Below are positions 1-7,221 of a stretch of DNA of 21,256 nt, piece by piece. The notes below the pieces were generated by a model, which was not told where the DNA came from, made no database searches, and saw only the letters and a list, made by a program, of their open reading frames with translations. The stretch is from JAIXWP01 sp046309775 (GTDB taxonomy: Bacteria; Bacteroidota; Bacteroidia; Flavobacteriales_D; Sanyastnellaceae). Each line of letters opens with the position of its first letter. Within the stretch, counting starts at the first letter, position 1. The translations under genes and the position numbers were made by a program. Location of the stretch: the NCBI GenBank assembly GCA_046309775.1, contig JBKCOM010000059.1:1-21256 (forward strand), given 5' to 3'.

Positions 1-3000
1 TCTTGGGTAAAATTACTCCAGATTCCATTGACATTTACAAAGCTTGGAGGTATTTCAATAGTAATGGAAGGTGCGGTATTAAGATTTTGAAATCTACAAT
101 TTCGAACAGTACTTATATCGGCCCATAGCGTGGCATAAATCCCTCTATAACATCTGAACTCAGTGAATTCTACAACCATATCGTCAGGGCATTGTCCTCG
201 ATTCTGAATTCCATAAACGAAACCATTAAAGGCATTGGGGTATTTTACTGTTGGTGTTATATGTTCGGTTACGATGCACGAAGATCTGAATAATGATAAA
301 CCAGTCATATTAAAAATATTCGATGCATTACCATTTAAAAGATTCACGTTTGTATTAGACCAAGTACATCCCTCGAACTTAATGCCCCTAGTGTGATTGA
401 GTAACACTCTAGGACCGATGTTACTCGCTGTATTTAGACTGGCGCTGTTTACTTCAAAAGTGACTCTGGAAAGTCGGCTTTGATTTTCAGCGTTCAGGGT
501 TGAAGTTACCAAGTCACGGGTATTATTTCTGAAAGTCATTTCATTTGCCCAAATGTAACCTCCTGAACTGGTAGCATTTTGGCTAAATGCATTCAAATTC
601 CCAGTGAAAAGTCTTACTCCTATTACGGCGCGCTCAATTATAGCACCTTTGTCAATTCTTAGACCTCCCTGTCCGTTGTTGCCGTCGGTATCTTGTGTGA
701 AGAAATTTGTAATGCTCTGCGCAACCGCGTCATGAGTGTTATTCGGAGTTCCTAATACTTCAATTCCATGCCAAAAGGTATTAGGACAATGAGCAGATAG
801 ACTACCCCCTTCTATGTAAACACGCCCACCTTGTTCCACTCTAATCATCGCAGAAGGCAGAAACCTTAGATTAGCAGAAATTTTAAGCCTTCCACCATTT
901 TGAACAAGAATCATAGATCCTATAGTTCCCGTATTTGCTCCTGTTGTATTTATTGAGAGATAGCCACCAGATTGAACAGTGATCGAATTATAATCTTGAA
1001 CGTTCATATTAACGGTTTGCGTATTTGAAACCGTTAGGTTTGGTCCAGCTGTGAAATTAATAGTCACCGGAACTTGAACCGAGCAGCCTTGTGGGCTTGT
1101 TACGGTAGCAGTATAGCTTCCAGGACAAAGGTTGGTTGGATTAAAGCCAGACACATTACCCACCCAACTTATAGTATTATTGGTGCTATTTGTAGTTACC
1201 AAGATTGAATTATTGCAGCCAGAAGAAGAACAAAGCTCAATTGAAGGAGTGGCTGTGGCTGTGGGCAGCTCTCCTACAGTAATGACATCTGTTGCTGTCA
1301 GTGTGCAACCATTTACTATTACTGTATATGTTAGTGTGTGTGTTCCAACTCCTGCGGATGTAGCACTAAATGTGAACGGTCCAGACCCAGTGACTCCGGC
1401 ACCAGACACTACACCGCCAGCTGGTGAAGCGAAATTTTGCAAAGAACCAATGGTGCTACCAGTACAAGTGAAAGATTGCGGGATATTAAATGTAGCGTTA
1501 ATAGGACGAATTTGGAGGTTATCAATGAAAAGTTTTCCAAGCAAAGTTTCATCATCATTAGAGCTAAGAAACGTGGCTTCATTGGCAATAATAATTCGGT
1601 TTAGTCCTGGTTGATTGGCAGGAGCTGTAAATGTTACATTCCATGTTTGCCAAGCGTTAGGGCTAATTGGCTGTATTTGTAAGTCGGGTCCCACTACAAG
1701 GCCTAAGGCTGCTGGGTCGATAATTTGGCTGATGTCTGTTATTGATTCTTCATCGGTGAAATAAATACGCAAGTGCGGATTTCCTCCATCGCGCCGAAAA
1801 TATCTCAAGCTTATTTCATACGTCACTCCTGGGGTTAATGCTTCAACCAAGGGACCTTGTATGGCCTCTTCGAAGGGTGCAGCTCCGTCATTCCAAGTTC
1901 CGTCGTAAATTCTTGAAAACAAGAATAGAGCATTGTCGTTATTTGGATTTGGGTCCGAGGGCACGGTTCCGCCGGTGTCCCAAGGAGCTCCACCATCTGC
2001 GTAATCAAAGCGCACATCACCGCAGTCTTCCGAGTGTAAATCTGGATTTCCGCTAAATGTGCTCCAACAGTCAATAAACACCCAAGGCCAACCGGCTAAT
2101 GGTGGAGCTAGCTCATCTATAATTCCACATTGCTGATTTCCTGCTAACTCTTCAAATCCATTGTTAGTTACCAAATTACAAACTCCTCCTTCACAGACCT
2201 CTCCACCTCTCAAAGCTAAGAGTGCAAACGCGTTCATTTTATCACCTTGATTATTCGTTAGAAGAAATCTCAAGATATTACGTCCTTTTTTAAAGTTTGA
2301 AACAGATATCGAATCTCCATTTAAACTAAAAACGGAGGGCCCTCCGATGTGATCAATATATTCAATCGAAGTGATGGAAGGATTACTTACTAAAAGAGCA
2401 TTCACTGAAATTTTTTGGGTGGAATTCGCTTCGATTATTCCTAAAAATGTTTGATTCGGAGTAGTAGAAGTATAACGTGTAAATTTACTACCACCAGATA
2501 CCTGCGCGCAGAAATCATTGTTATTGGCTGTGCTGCCGAAACAACCATTGAGCGAATATCCCAACGATTGAAGAACTGAAAGGTCTGTAGATGATAATTT
2601 TCTTCTCACCGTTCCGCTCATCCAACTTCTATTCAATACCACTGGATCAGGGGAGCAAGCGTCATTTAAATAATTTAATTCAAGTCCTTGCTTGTAGCAG
2701 TGCGACATTGCCAATACTCTGGTTGAATTCGTAAAATATGGGCTTTGTGCGCATGCATAGAATGCGCCGCAATTACTTGTGGGCGATGGCAAGTTTGATA
2801 GCCATGAATTAAGCGCAGCGGGAAGATATTTTTTCTGTGTACTATTAAATGCAATCAAAGGTTGATTTTGGAATTGAAGTTGTGTATCCCATCTTGAAAA
2901 TTGATGTGCATTGGCAGAAATACTTTGGCCGGTTTGATTTAATAAACTATTCACACCGAGACCTACTAATAGTTTTCTTAATGCAACAGAATATAAATCT

Positions 3001-3740
3001 ATTTGGTTGGAGGCAATCGTAGCCGTTTGAAGATTTGTATTAATGTTATAATTACTCAGGTTGCAATAGAAATCCAAATGTGAAAACTGCAGATCATTTG
3101 AAGCTATTTGCAATTTGGTATTGAAATCACCTAAAGTTTGATAAGGGTTTTCCGATGATTGAATATACTGAGCAATGACGCAATCACTGGCCTCACTGAA
3201 GTTTGCTGTGAATTTTGGAACTATATAGTATGAACTGGCCAAAAGAGGATAGTCTTGTCCGTAGGCAATACTTTGAGGCATAGGTAGAAAACGTACAATG
3301 ACTTTATCATTGCTCATCTGCCCGCCCCATATAGTATTCGCTACATTAAAAAGCTCGTCTATTACAGCCCTTCTATTAATATGTGTTGGATCGCTTGCAA
3401 GTTCAAGGCCTGATCCGGGATAAAAATGGATTTCAAAAACTCCTTTATTAAGAATAAAGCGAGAAGAAGAAGTAGAGGGATTGATTTTCAAATCCGACCA
3501 TGATAAATCTTGTCCGAATCTATCGGTTACTTTATCAAAAATCCCAAAAGAAGAATAGGTAGGAATGGAGTCTGCCTGAGCTAGAAGATTGATAGAATTT
3601 AGCATCAAGGCACTCATCGTCAGAAGTACGTAAAGTTTTGAAAGTGCTGCTTTAGCAATTGACGTTAGTCGAGTGTTGTCGAGTGTTGTCGAGTGTTGTC
3701 GAGTGTTGTCGAGTGTTGTCGAGTGTTGTCGAGTTTTCAT
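1..3740 (-). CDS. Large secreted multidomain surface protein, N-terminal part, runs off left edge
   Basis: The reading frame stayed open wherever I checked it, from the ATG at 3740-3738 to the left edge, giving about 1,246 residues with no stop; the 3' end is outside the window. Residues 1-24 are encoded by a 10-bp tandem repeat. A signal peptide follows: lysines near residues 30 and 35, hydrophobic core LYVLLTMSALML, and a likely cut after LLAQA. Residues ~55-515 are unrecognised, with scattered Cys, Asn and Ser. Residues ~520-745, starting NLVTNNGFEE, look like a jelly-roll carbohydrate-binding type beta-sandwich. Residues ~746-825 resemble an Ig/PKD-like domain, and ~826-895 a SprB-like repeat (PGSYTATVTSPQGC). 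From ~896 on, G/N-rich short strands such as ITVQSGGYLSI suggest a parallel beta-helix. This architecture is typical of type IX secretion substrates or adhesins (inference). A start at the ATG near 3617 would leave too short a signal peptide, so 3740 is preferred. The specific function is unknown. Confidence 0.85.
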   Translation of the reverse strand, partial: MKTRQHSTTLDNTRQHSTTLDNTRLTSIAKAALSKLYVLLTMSALMLNSINLLAQADSIPTYSSFGIFDKVTDRFGQDLSWSDLKINPSTSSSRFILNKGVFEIHFYPGSGLELASDPTHINRRAVIDELFNVANTIWGGQMSNDKVIVRFLPMPQSIAYGQDYPLLASSYYIVPKFTANFSEASDCVIAQYIQSSENPYQTLGDFNTKLQIASNDLQFSHLDFYCNLSNYNINTNLQTATIASNQIDLYSVALRKLLVGLGVNSLLNQTGQSISANAHQFSRWDTQLQFQNQPLIAFNSTQKKYLPAALNSWLSNLPSPTSNCGAFYACAQSPYFTNSTRVLAMSHCYKQGLELNYLNDACSPDPVVLNRSWMSGTVRRKLSSTDLSVLQSLGYSLNGCFGSTANNNDFCAQVSGGSKFTRYTSTTPNQTFLGIIEANSTQKISVNALLVSNPSITSIEYIDHIGGPSVFSLNGDSISVSNFKKGRNILRFLLTNNQGDKMNAFALLALRGGEVCEGGVCNLVTNNGFEELAGNQQCGIIDELAPPLAGWPWVFIDCWSTFSGNPDLHSEDCGDVRFDYADGGAPWDTGGTVPSDPNPNNDNALFLFSRIYDGTWNDGAAPFEEAIQGPLVEALTPGVTYEISLRYFRRDGGNPHLRIYFTDEESITDISQIIDPAALGLVVGPDLQIQPISPNAWQTWNVTFTAPANQPGLNRIIIANEATFLSSNDDETLLGKLFIDNLQIRPINATFNIPQSFTCTGSTIGSLQNFASPAGGVVSGAGVTGSGPFTFSATSAGVGTHTLTYTVIVNGCTLTATDVITVGELPTATATPSIELCSSSGCNNSILVTTNSTNNTISWVGNVSGFNPTNLCPGSYTATVTSPQGCSVQVPVTINFTAGPNLTVSNTQTVNMNVQDYNSITVQSGGYLSINTTGANTGTIGSMILVQNGGRLKISANLRFLPSAMIRVEQGGRVYIEGGSLSAHCPNTFWHGIEVLGTPNNTHDAVAQSITNFFTQDTDGNNGQGGLRIDKGAIIERAVIGVRLFTGNLNAFSQNATSSGGYIWANEMTFRNNTRDLVTSTLNAENQSRLSRVTFEVNSASLNTASNIGPRVLLNHTRGIKFEGCTWSNTNVNLLNGNASNIFNMTGLSLFRSSCIVTEHITPTVKYPNAFNGFVYGIQNRGQCPDDMVVEFTEFRCYRGIYATLWADISTVRNCRFQNLNTAPSITIEIPPSFVNVNGIWSNFTQ
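3671..3730. repeat. 10-bp tandem repeat, six perfect copies, inside the 5' coding region
   Basis: The unit GAGTGTTGTC on the plus strand (GACAACACTC on the coding strand) occurs six times without error, with partial units on both sides (3664-3670 and 3731-3734). Read from the ATG at 3740 it encodes a repeating decapeptide TRQHSTTLDN. The unit is not a multiple of three, so gaining or losing one copy changes the frame. The two alternative frames meet TAA stops within about 20 bp after the array, at 3667-3665 and 3654-3652 in the present sequence. Confidence 0.95.
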
Positions 3741-3769
3741 TTGATTAACTTTTTTGATTAAGGATAGAC

Positions 3770-3801
3770 CAAATTTAATTATTTTTTTCTTCAAAAAACA
3801 A
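3770..3801 (-). promoter_or_regulatory. Bacteroidota-type promoter for the surface-protein gene
   Basis: On the minus strand, TAAATTTG at 3777-3770 matches the Bacteroidota -7 consensus TAnnTTTG exactly. A TTG at 3801-3799 lies 21 bp upstream, within the usual range for the -33 element. Transcription would start near 3763, leaving a leader of roughly 20 nt before the ATG at 3740. No Shine-Dalgarno sequence is visible, as is common in this phylum. The region is AT-rich, so a chance match is possible. Confidence 0.45.
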
Positions 3802-4030
3802 TTACCCTAAAATTTAACATTTAATCCAAATCGAAAGAAAAATTTCGCAATTACTCCCACATACATTTCATGACACCGTAAAGTTTAGACGGTATATATA
3901 AAGTCTATCATTTAGCGAAGAGAGACAAGATTTGTTTTGTTTGCTGAACTTGTGTCTACATTACTGTAATCCAAAACATACTCATTTCATCACTGTCTCA
4001 CATAAAGTCAGCACCAGCCCCCTTTCTGTG
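3802..4030. other. Gene-free spacer with no recognised element
   Basis: There is no convincing coding sequence here; the 64-codon frame starting at 3932 runs into the hairpin and repeat region and looks like chance. Two weak inverted repeats are visible: ACCGT/ACGGT near 3876-3894, and AGACAAG paired imperfectly with CTTGTGTCT at 3923-3957. Neither has a T-tract that would make it a clear terminator. Confidence 0.4.
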
Positions 4031-4108
4031 CGACTCCTACGGAGTCGGGGAGAGCGTCAGCGCTTCATGATCTTACAAACATTAGACTCCTACGGAGTCC
4101 GCAAGCGG
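4031..4108. repeat. Cluster of small hairpins, REP-like palindromes
   Basis: Two copies of the interrupted palindrome GACTCC-TAC-GGAGTC lie 52 bp apart, at 4032-4046 and 4085-4099. The first is extended by one pair to a 7-bp stem (CGACTCC/GGAGTCG). Between them is AGCG-TCAG-CGCT at 4053-4064, and directly after the second is a CCG-CAAG-CGG stem at 4099-4108. On the minus strand they lie downstream of the cyclase gene, so they could end or protect that operon's transcript. No poly-T run follows, so a standard intrinsic terminator is not supported. Confidence 0.6.
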
Positions 4109-4116
4109 CACAAGTC

Positions 4117-4277
4117 TCAATTCTGAATTCACCATTCTGAATTCACCATTCTGAATTCGGAATTCAAAATTCACAATTCATAATTCCAAGTTCTAAATTC
4201 CAATCTCCAATCTCCAATCTCCAAATTCCAATCTCCAAATTCCCTATTCCCTATTTCCTACTCATTCGCCCCTCGCC
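4117..4277. repeat. Degenerate heptamer array, about 23 units in one register
   Basis: From 4117 the sequence divides into consecutive 7-bp units without a break in register. It begins with NNAATTC forms (TGAATTC, ACCATTC, GGAATTC, ACAATTC). At 4201 it changes to CAATCTC/CAAATTC, then CCTATTC, then CCTCGCC near the cyclase stop. Three 14-bp units at 4120-4161 are nearly identical, and the third (4148-4161) exactly matches the 14-bp unit found three times at 13692-13733. The array follows the cyclase gene's 3' end. Its role is unknown. Confidence 0.85.
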
Positions 4278-4300
4278 CCTCTCATTCGCCCCTCGCCCTA
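4261..4300. repeat. 20-bp direct duplication overlapping the cyclase stop codon
   Basis: CTCATTCGCCCCTCGCCC is present at 4261-4278 and again at 4281-4298, a 20-bp period in which the two copies differ only in the 19th base (C versus T) and 20th base (T versus A). The second copy contains the TAG stop of the cyclase gene (4298-4300), so the repeat array reaches exactly into the end of the coding sequence. Confidence 0.85.
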
Positions 4301-6517
4301 CTTGCTCTCCAACTTTATCGTCGTACTAAAATTATTGATGTCCTCAATACACTCCTCACACATGCGGATGTAATAGTCGGCGACGAGATCGTTTTCGCGC
4401 AACAAGGCACATGCACTAAAGAGTGACTTCGATTGTTCGAACTCCTTGTTGTTGTAAGCCGCGAGCGCCTCGATCCAAAGCTGCAAGTATTCGCTGTATT
4501 CGCTGAGTTTGCTATAACTATCAATCAATTCATAAATCAATACAGGTTTCTCTTTTCCCTTTACCACCACAGAGGGGAGCTGTCGAAATAAAAACGAATT
4601 TTCTCCCGCAGCTTCTTTCGTTGTTTCCGATACAAGCACGCTTACTCCAAAGAATTTTGTGAGCGACTCCAAACGCGAACCGAGATTCACAGCGTCGCCA
4701 ATCACGGTGTAGTCAAATCTTTTTTGCGAACCAATATTACCAACGGTCATTTCACCCGTATTAATACCAATTCCTATTTGAAGTTTTTCATCACCACGAG
4801 CGGCTCGCGCATTGTTGAATTCTTCCAATACACGATTCATTTCTAGCGCTACTTGACACGCTCTTTTCGCATGATCTTTCTGAAAAATGGGTGCTCCGAA
4901 TATGGCCATAATAGCGTCGCCGATGAATTTATCAATGGTGCCCTTGTGCGCAAGAATAGCTTCCGACATTCTGCTCAAATAATCATTGAGCATCGCTACA
5001 ATTTCTTGTGGGTCTAATTTTTCTGAATAAGAAGTAAAACCGCGGATATCGGAGAATAGAACTGTCAACTCTTTCTTTTCACCACCTAACTGAAGAGAGG
5101 AGGAGTCGCGCGCAATTTGTTCTACCACATCGGGAGAAACATACGTACCAAAAGCAAATTTTAATCTTCGGCTTTTCTTTTCTCTAATCAAATAAATATA
5201 AAGCGATGTAAGGATATAGCTCAACAAGGTGAGGAGCATGACGCTTACTATCGGAAATATAACTTCATATTTTGGAAGAATGTATAATACGAATGCAAAG
5301 AGTTCTACTATCACCAACACCAGCGAGGTGATGAAGCCAATGATTGGTTTTAGCGTGAAAAAAATCATTGTCAACAAAAAAGAAATGAGCAAGAGATACG
5401 GGAGCATCTCGGCTTCACGAATGTTTTTGATGAACGATTGATTCATCATATTGAGAAATGCGATGGCGTGTACTTCTACTCCGGGCATTTTTTGATCACT
5501 GCTCGGAACGGTCTTTAAGTCTTGCATTCCAGAGGCGCTGGTGCCGAAGAAGACATATTTATTTTCAAAAAATTCGGCGGGTACGCGGCCGTCGATGACT
5601 TTGAAAAAACTGATGTATCGAATTTTATCTTGTTTGCCCGTCCAGTTGATTTTGAATCTTCCTTCTTCATCAAGTGGGATGGTGGCCTTGTCTCCAATCT
5701 GCAACGTACTACCTTTTACTACCACATCTTCTTCCGATACGCCTATGTCATCGAGGTAGATGTAAAAAGGGAAATTAGCGATATACATGGGTGTATCAAA
5801 CACCAACGGGACTTCATGTAGCAGGTAATAATCACGCACGGTACCATCGAGTTCTGTAGGCATCGAGATGGTGCCGTTGGCTTTGGCCGTGGCCGCAAAA
5901 TCGGCAATGGGAATTATAGGATGACTTAACAGAGGAGGCCAGAATACACTATCATTATTTCCCTTTATAAAACGAAGATAGCCGAGTGCATTGGTGTCCA
6001 TCATCACTTCATATTTCGAGTCGTCGTCGAAAATGCTGAGGTATGTTTTGCGCGAATCGAAAATGGCTTGCGCTAGTTCGGCATCCGAACTAAGCGCGTT
6101 GAGAATATCTCTTGAGTTTTCAAATCCTTTCTGATAGAGCTTCCTGCGATAGACTTCTGGCAGTGCATCATTTTCGGTGTAGAGATAGTCGATGCCGATG
6201 CTCTTTGGATTTCCAGAAGCTACATAGTTAATCGCCGCGGCATCATAGCTGCGAGGCCATAGCTGCGGCCTTCCGAGCGCTTCTATGCTCGCGTCGTCAA
6301 TGTCGATGATGACAATGTCGTCACAGGTCACTTTTTGATGACTCTCATTTTTATCCCTAACTTGAAATGCAAGGTCCGTGATTTGATTTTCCAAGCCGCG
6401 CAAAGGGGAACGCACCAAACGGTCGGAAAAAAACACCAACCCTTCTGTGACACCCACACAAAAGATGGAAAGAATAATAAGTCCCGCAAAGCGGCGAAGG
6501 ATATTCTTTATGCGCAC
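4298..6517 (-). CDS. CHASE2 sensor fused to class III adenylate cyclase
   Basis: This 739-residue membrane protein should make a cyclic nucleotide, most likely cAMP, in response to an extracytoplasmic signal. TM1 spans residues ~10-30. A periplasmic CHASE2 sensor domain covers ~40-365, including DIVIIDIDDASIEALGRPQ and YVFFGTSASGMQDLK. Three closely spaced TM segments follow (~371-388, 391-415, 418-444). The cyclase domain spans ~480-635. The metal-binding Asp490 (FSDIRGFTSYS) and Asp534 (FIGDAIMAIFG), Lys530, and the Asn611/Arg615 pair (NLGSR) are all present. Thr604 (DYTVIGDAVN) occupies the second base-selecting site, where class IIIa enzymes have Asp; Thr is the class IIIb signature and argues for ATP over GTP. 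A ~100-residue tail ends in a TPR-like helical pair. The start is a GTG five bases after the stop of the FecR-like gene, so this is the last gene of the operon. Confidence 0.93.
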   Translation of the reverse strand: MRIKNILRRFAGLIILSIFCVGVTEGLVFFSDRLVRSPLRGLENQITDLAFQVRDKNESHQKVTCDDIVIIDIDDASIEALGRPQLWPRSYDAAAINYVASGNPKSIGIDYLYTENDALPEVYRRKLYQKGFENSRDILNALSSDAELAQAIFDSRKTYLSIFDDDSKYEVMMDTNALGYLRFIKGNNDSVFWPPLLSHPIIPIADFAATAKANGTISMPTELDGTVRDYYLLHEVPLVFDTPMYIANFPFYIYLDDIGVSEEDVVVKGSTLQIGDKATIPLDEEGRFKINWTGKQDKIRYISFFKVIDGRVPAEFFENKYVFFGTSASGMQDLKTVPSSDQKMPGVEVHAIAFLNMMNQSFIKNIREAEMLPYLLLISFLLTMIFFTLKPIIGFITSLVLVIVELFAFVLYILPKYEVIFPIVSVMLLTLLSYILTSLYIYLIREKKSRRLKFAFGTYVSPDVVEQIARDSSSLQLGGEKKELTVLFSDIRGFTSYSEKLDPQEIVAMLNDYLSRMSEAILAHKGTIDKFIGDAIMAIFGAPIFQKDHAKRACQVALEMNRVLEEFNNARAARGDEKLQIGIGINTGEMTVGNIGSQKRFDYTVIGDAVNLGSRLESLTKFFGVSVLVSETTKEAAGENSFLFRQLPSVVVKGKEKPVLIYELIDSYSKLSEYSEYLQLWIEALAAYNNKEFEQSKSLFSACALLRENDLVADYYIRMCEECIEDINNFSTTIKLESK

Positions 6518-6522
6518 ACCAA

Positions 6523-7221
6523 TTACAATTTAGCCAACACTTTTTCAGCGTCAGCTTTCATTGGATCTTGAGGGTACATCGCCACAAAATTGCTGAATAC
6601 TTCTTTTGCTTTGATGTTATTATTGGACATGATGTAGGAGTGTCCAAGGGCAAACATTGCGAATGATGCCATCTCATCTTTTGGTTTTTGCATCAAGAAA
6701 GCTTGAAGCGCGCCAATCGCTTTTGCATATTCTTTATTGTCATAAAATGAATAAGCTTCTTCAAACGAAATTTCACGGTCTTCTTTCCAGTAAACAACTT
6801 CTTTGTCGCGATCTGAAGTATCAGCTTCTACTTTATCACGACGAATGCCCCCTTCTTCGCTGCGCTTGGCCACAGCTTTAGTATTCACCTTTGCTTTGAA
6901 GCCTGTGAATACACCTTCCGTTTCAGCCTTAGCCTTGCTTTGTGAGGCTTTATGAAGTTCGCCTACATTGAGGTTGGAGTTTGCACCTACAACGCTTTTT
7001 GTGCCATTATTCCATGCAATTTCAACCATTGCATTCGCAACAGTGCGAATATTCTGCTCTGCGCTTACTTCCGTTTGGAGCTTTGCAGCTGTCCACTTAT
7101 TGTCTTTGCCCAGTTCAACTTTCCCTTCGTAATAAATGATTTTTCCCAAAGCTGCTGTAGTGCTTTGAGCGAATGACATTAATGATAATGTCATTAAGAA
7201 AATGAATGCAATTGTTCTCAT
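6523..7221 (-). CDS. Exported FecR-like domain protein with C-terminal TPR
   Basis: The 232-residue product has a clear signal peptide (MRTIAFIFLMTLSLMSFA, likely cut before QS). Residues ~24-90 resemble the FecR beta-rich domain (YYEGKVELG, then RTVANAMVEIAWNNGTKSVVGANS is spread over residues 59-82 with the usual small-residue and Gly-Thr pattern). A charged linker at ~95-145 follows. Residues ~150-231 contain about two TPR or YbgF-like repeats (SFYDNKEYAKAIGALQAFL). It has no transmembrane anchor and no FecR-type cytoplasmic N-terminus, so it is probably a periplasmic scaffold and not a classical anti-sigma factor. Its ATG overlaps the stop of the upstream gene by four bases (ATGA), and the cyclase starts five bases after its stop, both signs of translational coupling. 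FecR-like proteins are known neighbours of CHASE2 cyclases, so a direct partnership is a reasonable inference. Confidence 0.85.
   Translation of the reverse strand: MRTIAFIFLMTLSLMSFAQSTTAALGKIIYYEGKVELGKDNKWTAAKLQTEVSAEQNIRTVANAMVEIAWNNGTKSVVGANSNLNVGELHKASQSKAKAETEGVFTGFKAKVNTKAVAKRSEEGGIRRDKVEADTSDRDKEVVYWKEDREISFEEAYSFYDNKEYAKAIGALQAFLMQKPKDEMASFAMFALGHSYIMSNNNIKAKEVFSNFVAMYPQDPMKADAEKVLAKL

Noticed and set aside
1132..1614. A 160-codon plus-strand open frame opposite the surface-protein gene
   Set aside because: It is antisense to a well-supported coding sequence with clear domain character and its translation resembles no protein family I know; it is a shadow frame.
4032..4099. Resemblance of GACTCCTACGG to the conserved 16S rRNA segment used for universal primers
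   Set aside because: The match is only about 11 bases, is explained by the palindrome's own symmetry, and no other rRNA sequence surrounds it.
3932..4126. A 64-codon plus-strand frame in the gene-free region
   Set aside because: It runs through the hairpin cluster into the repeat array, has no recognisable protein features and no convincing promoter or ribosome site.
4117..4277. Possible CRISPR array
   Set aside because: The units are 7 bp and contiguous, without unique spacers of constant length, and no cas genes are present.
6523..7221. FecR-like protein as a classical anti-sigma regulator of a TonB-dependent uptake system
   Set aside because: It has a cleavable signal peptide, no cytoplasmic N-terminal domain, and no neighbouring ECF sigma factor or TonB-dependent receptor.
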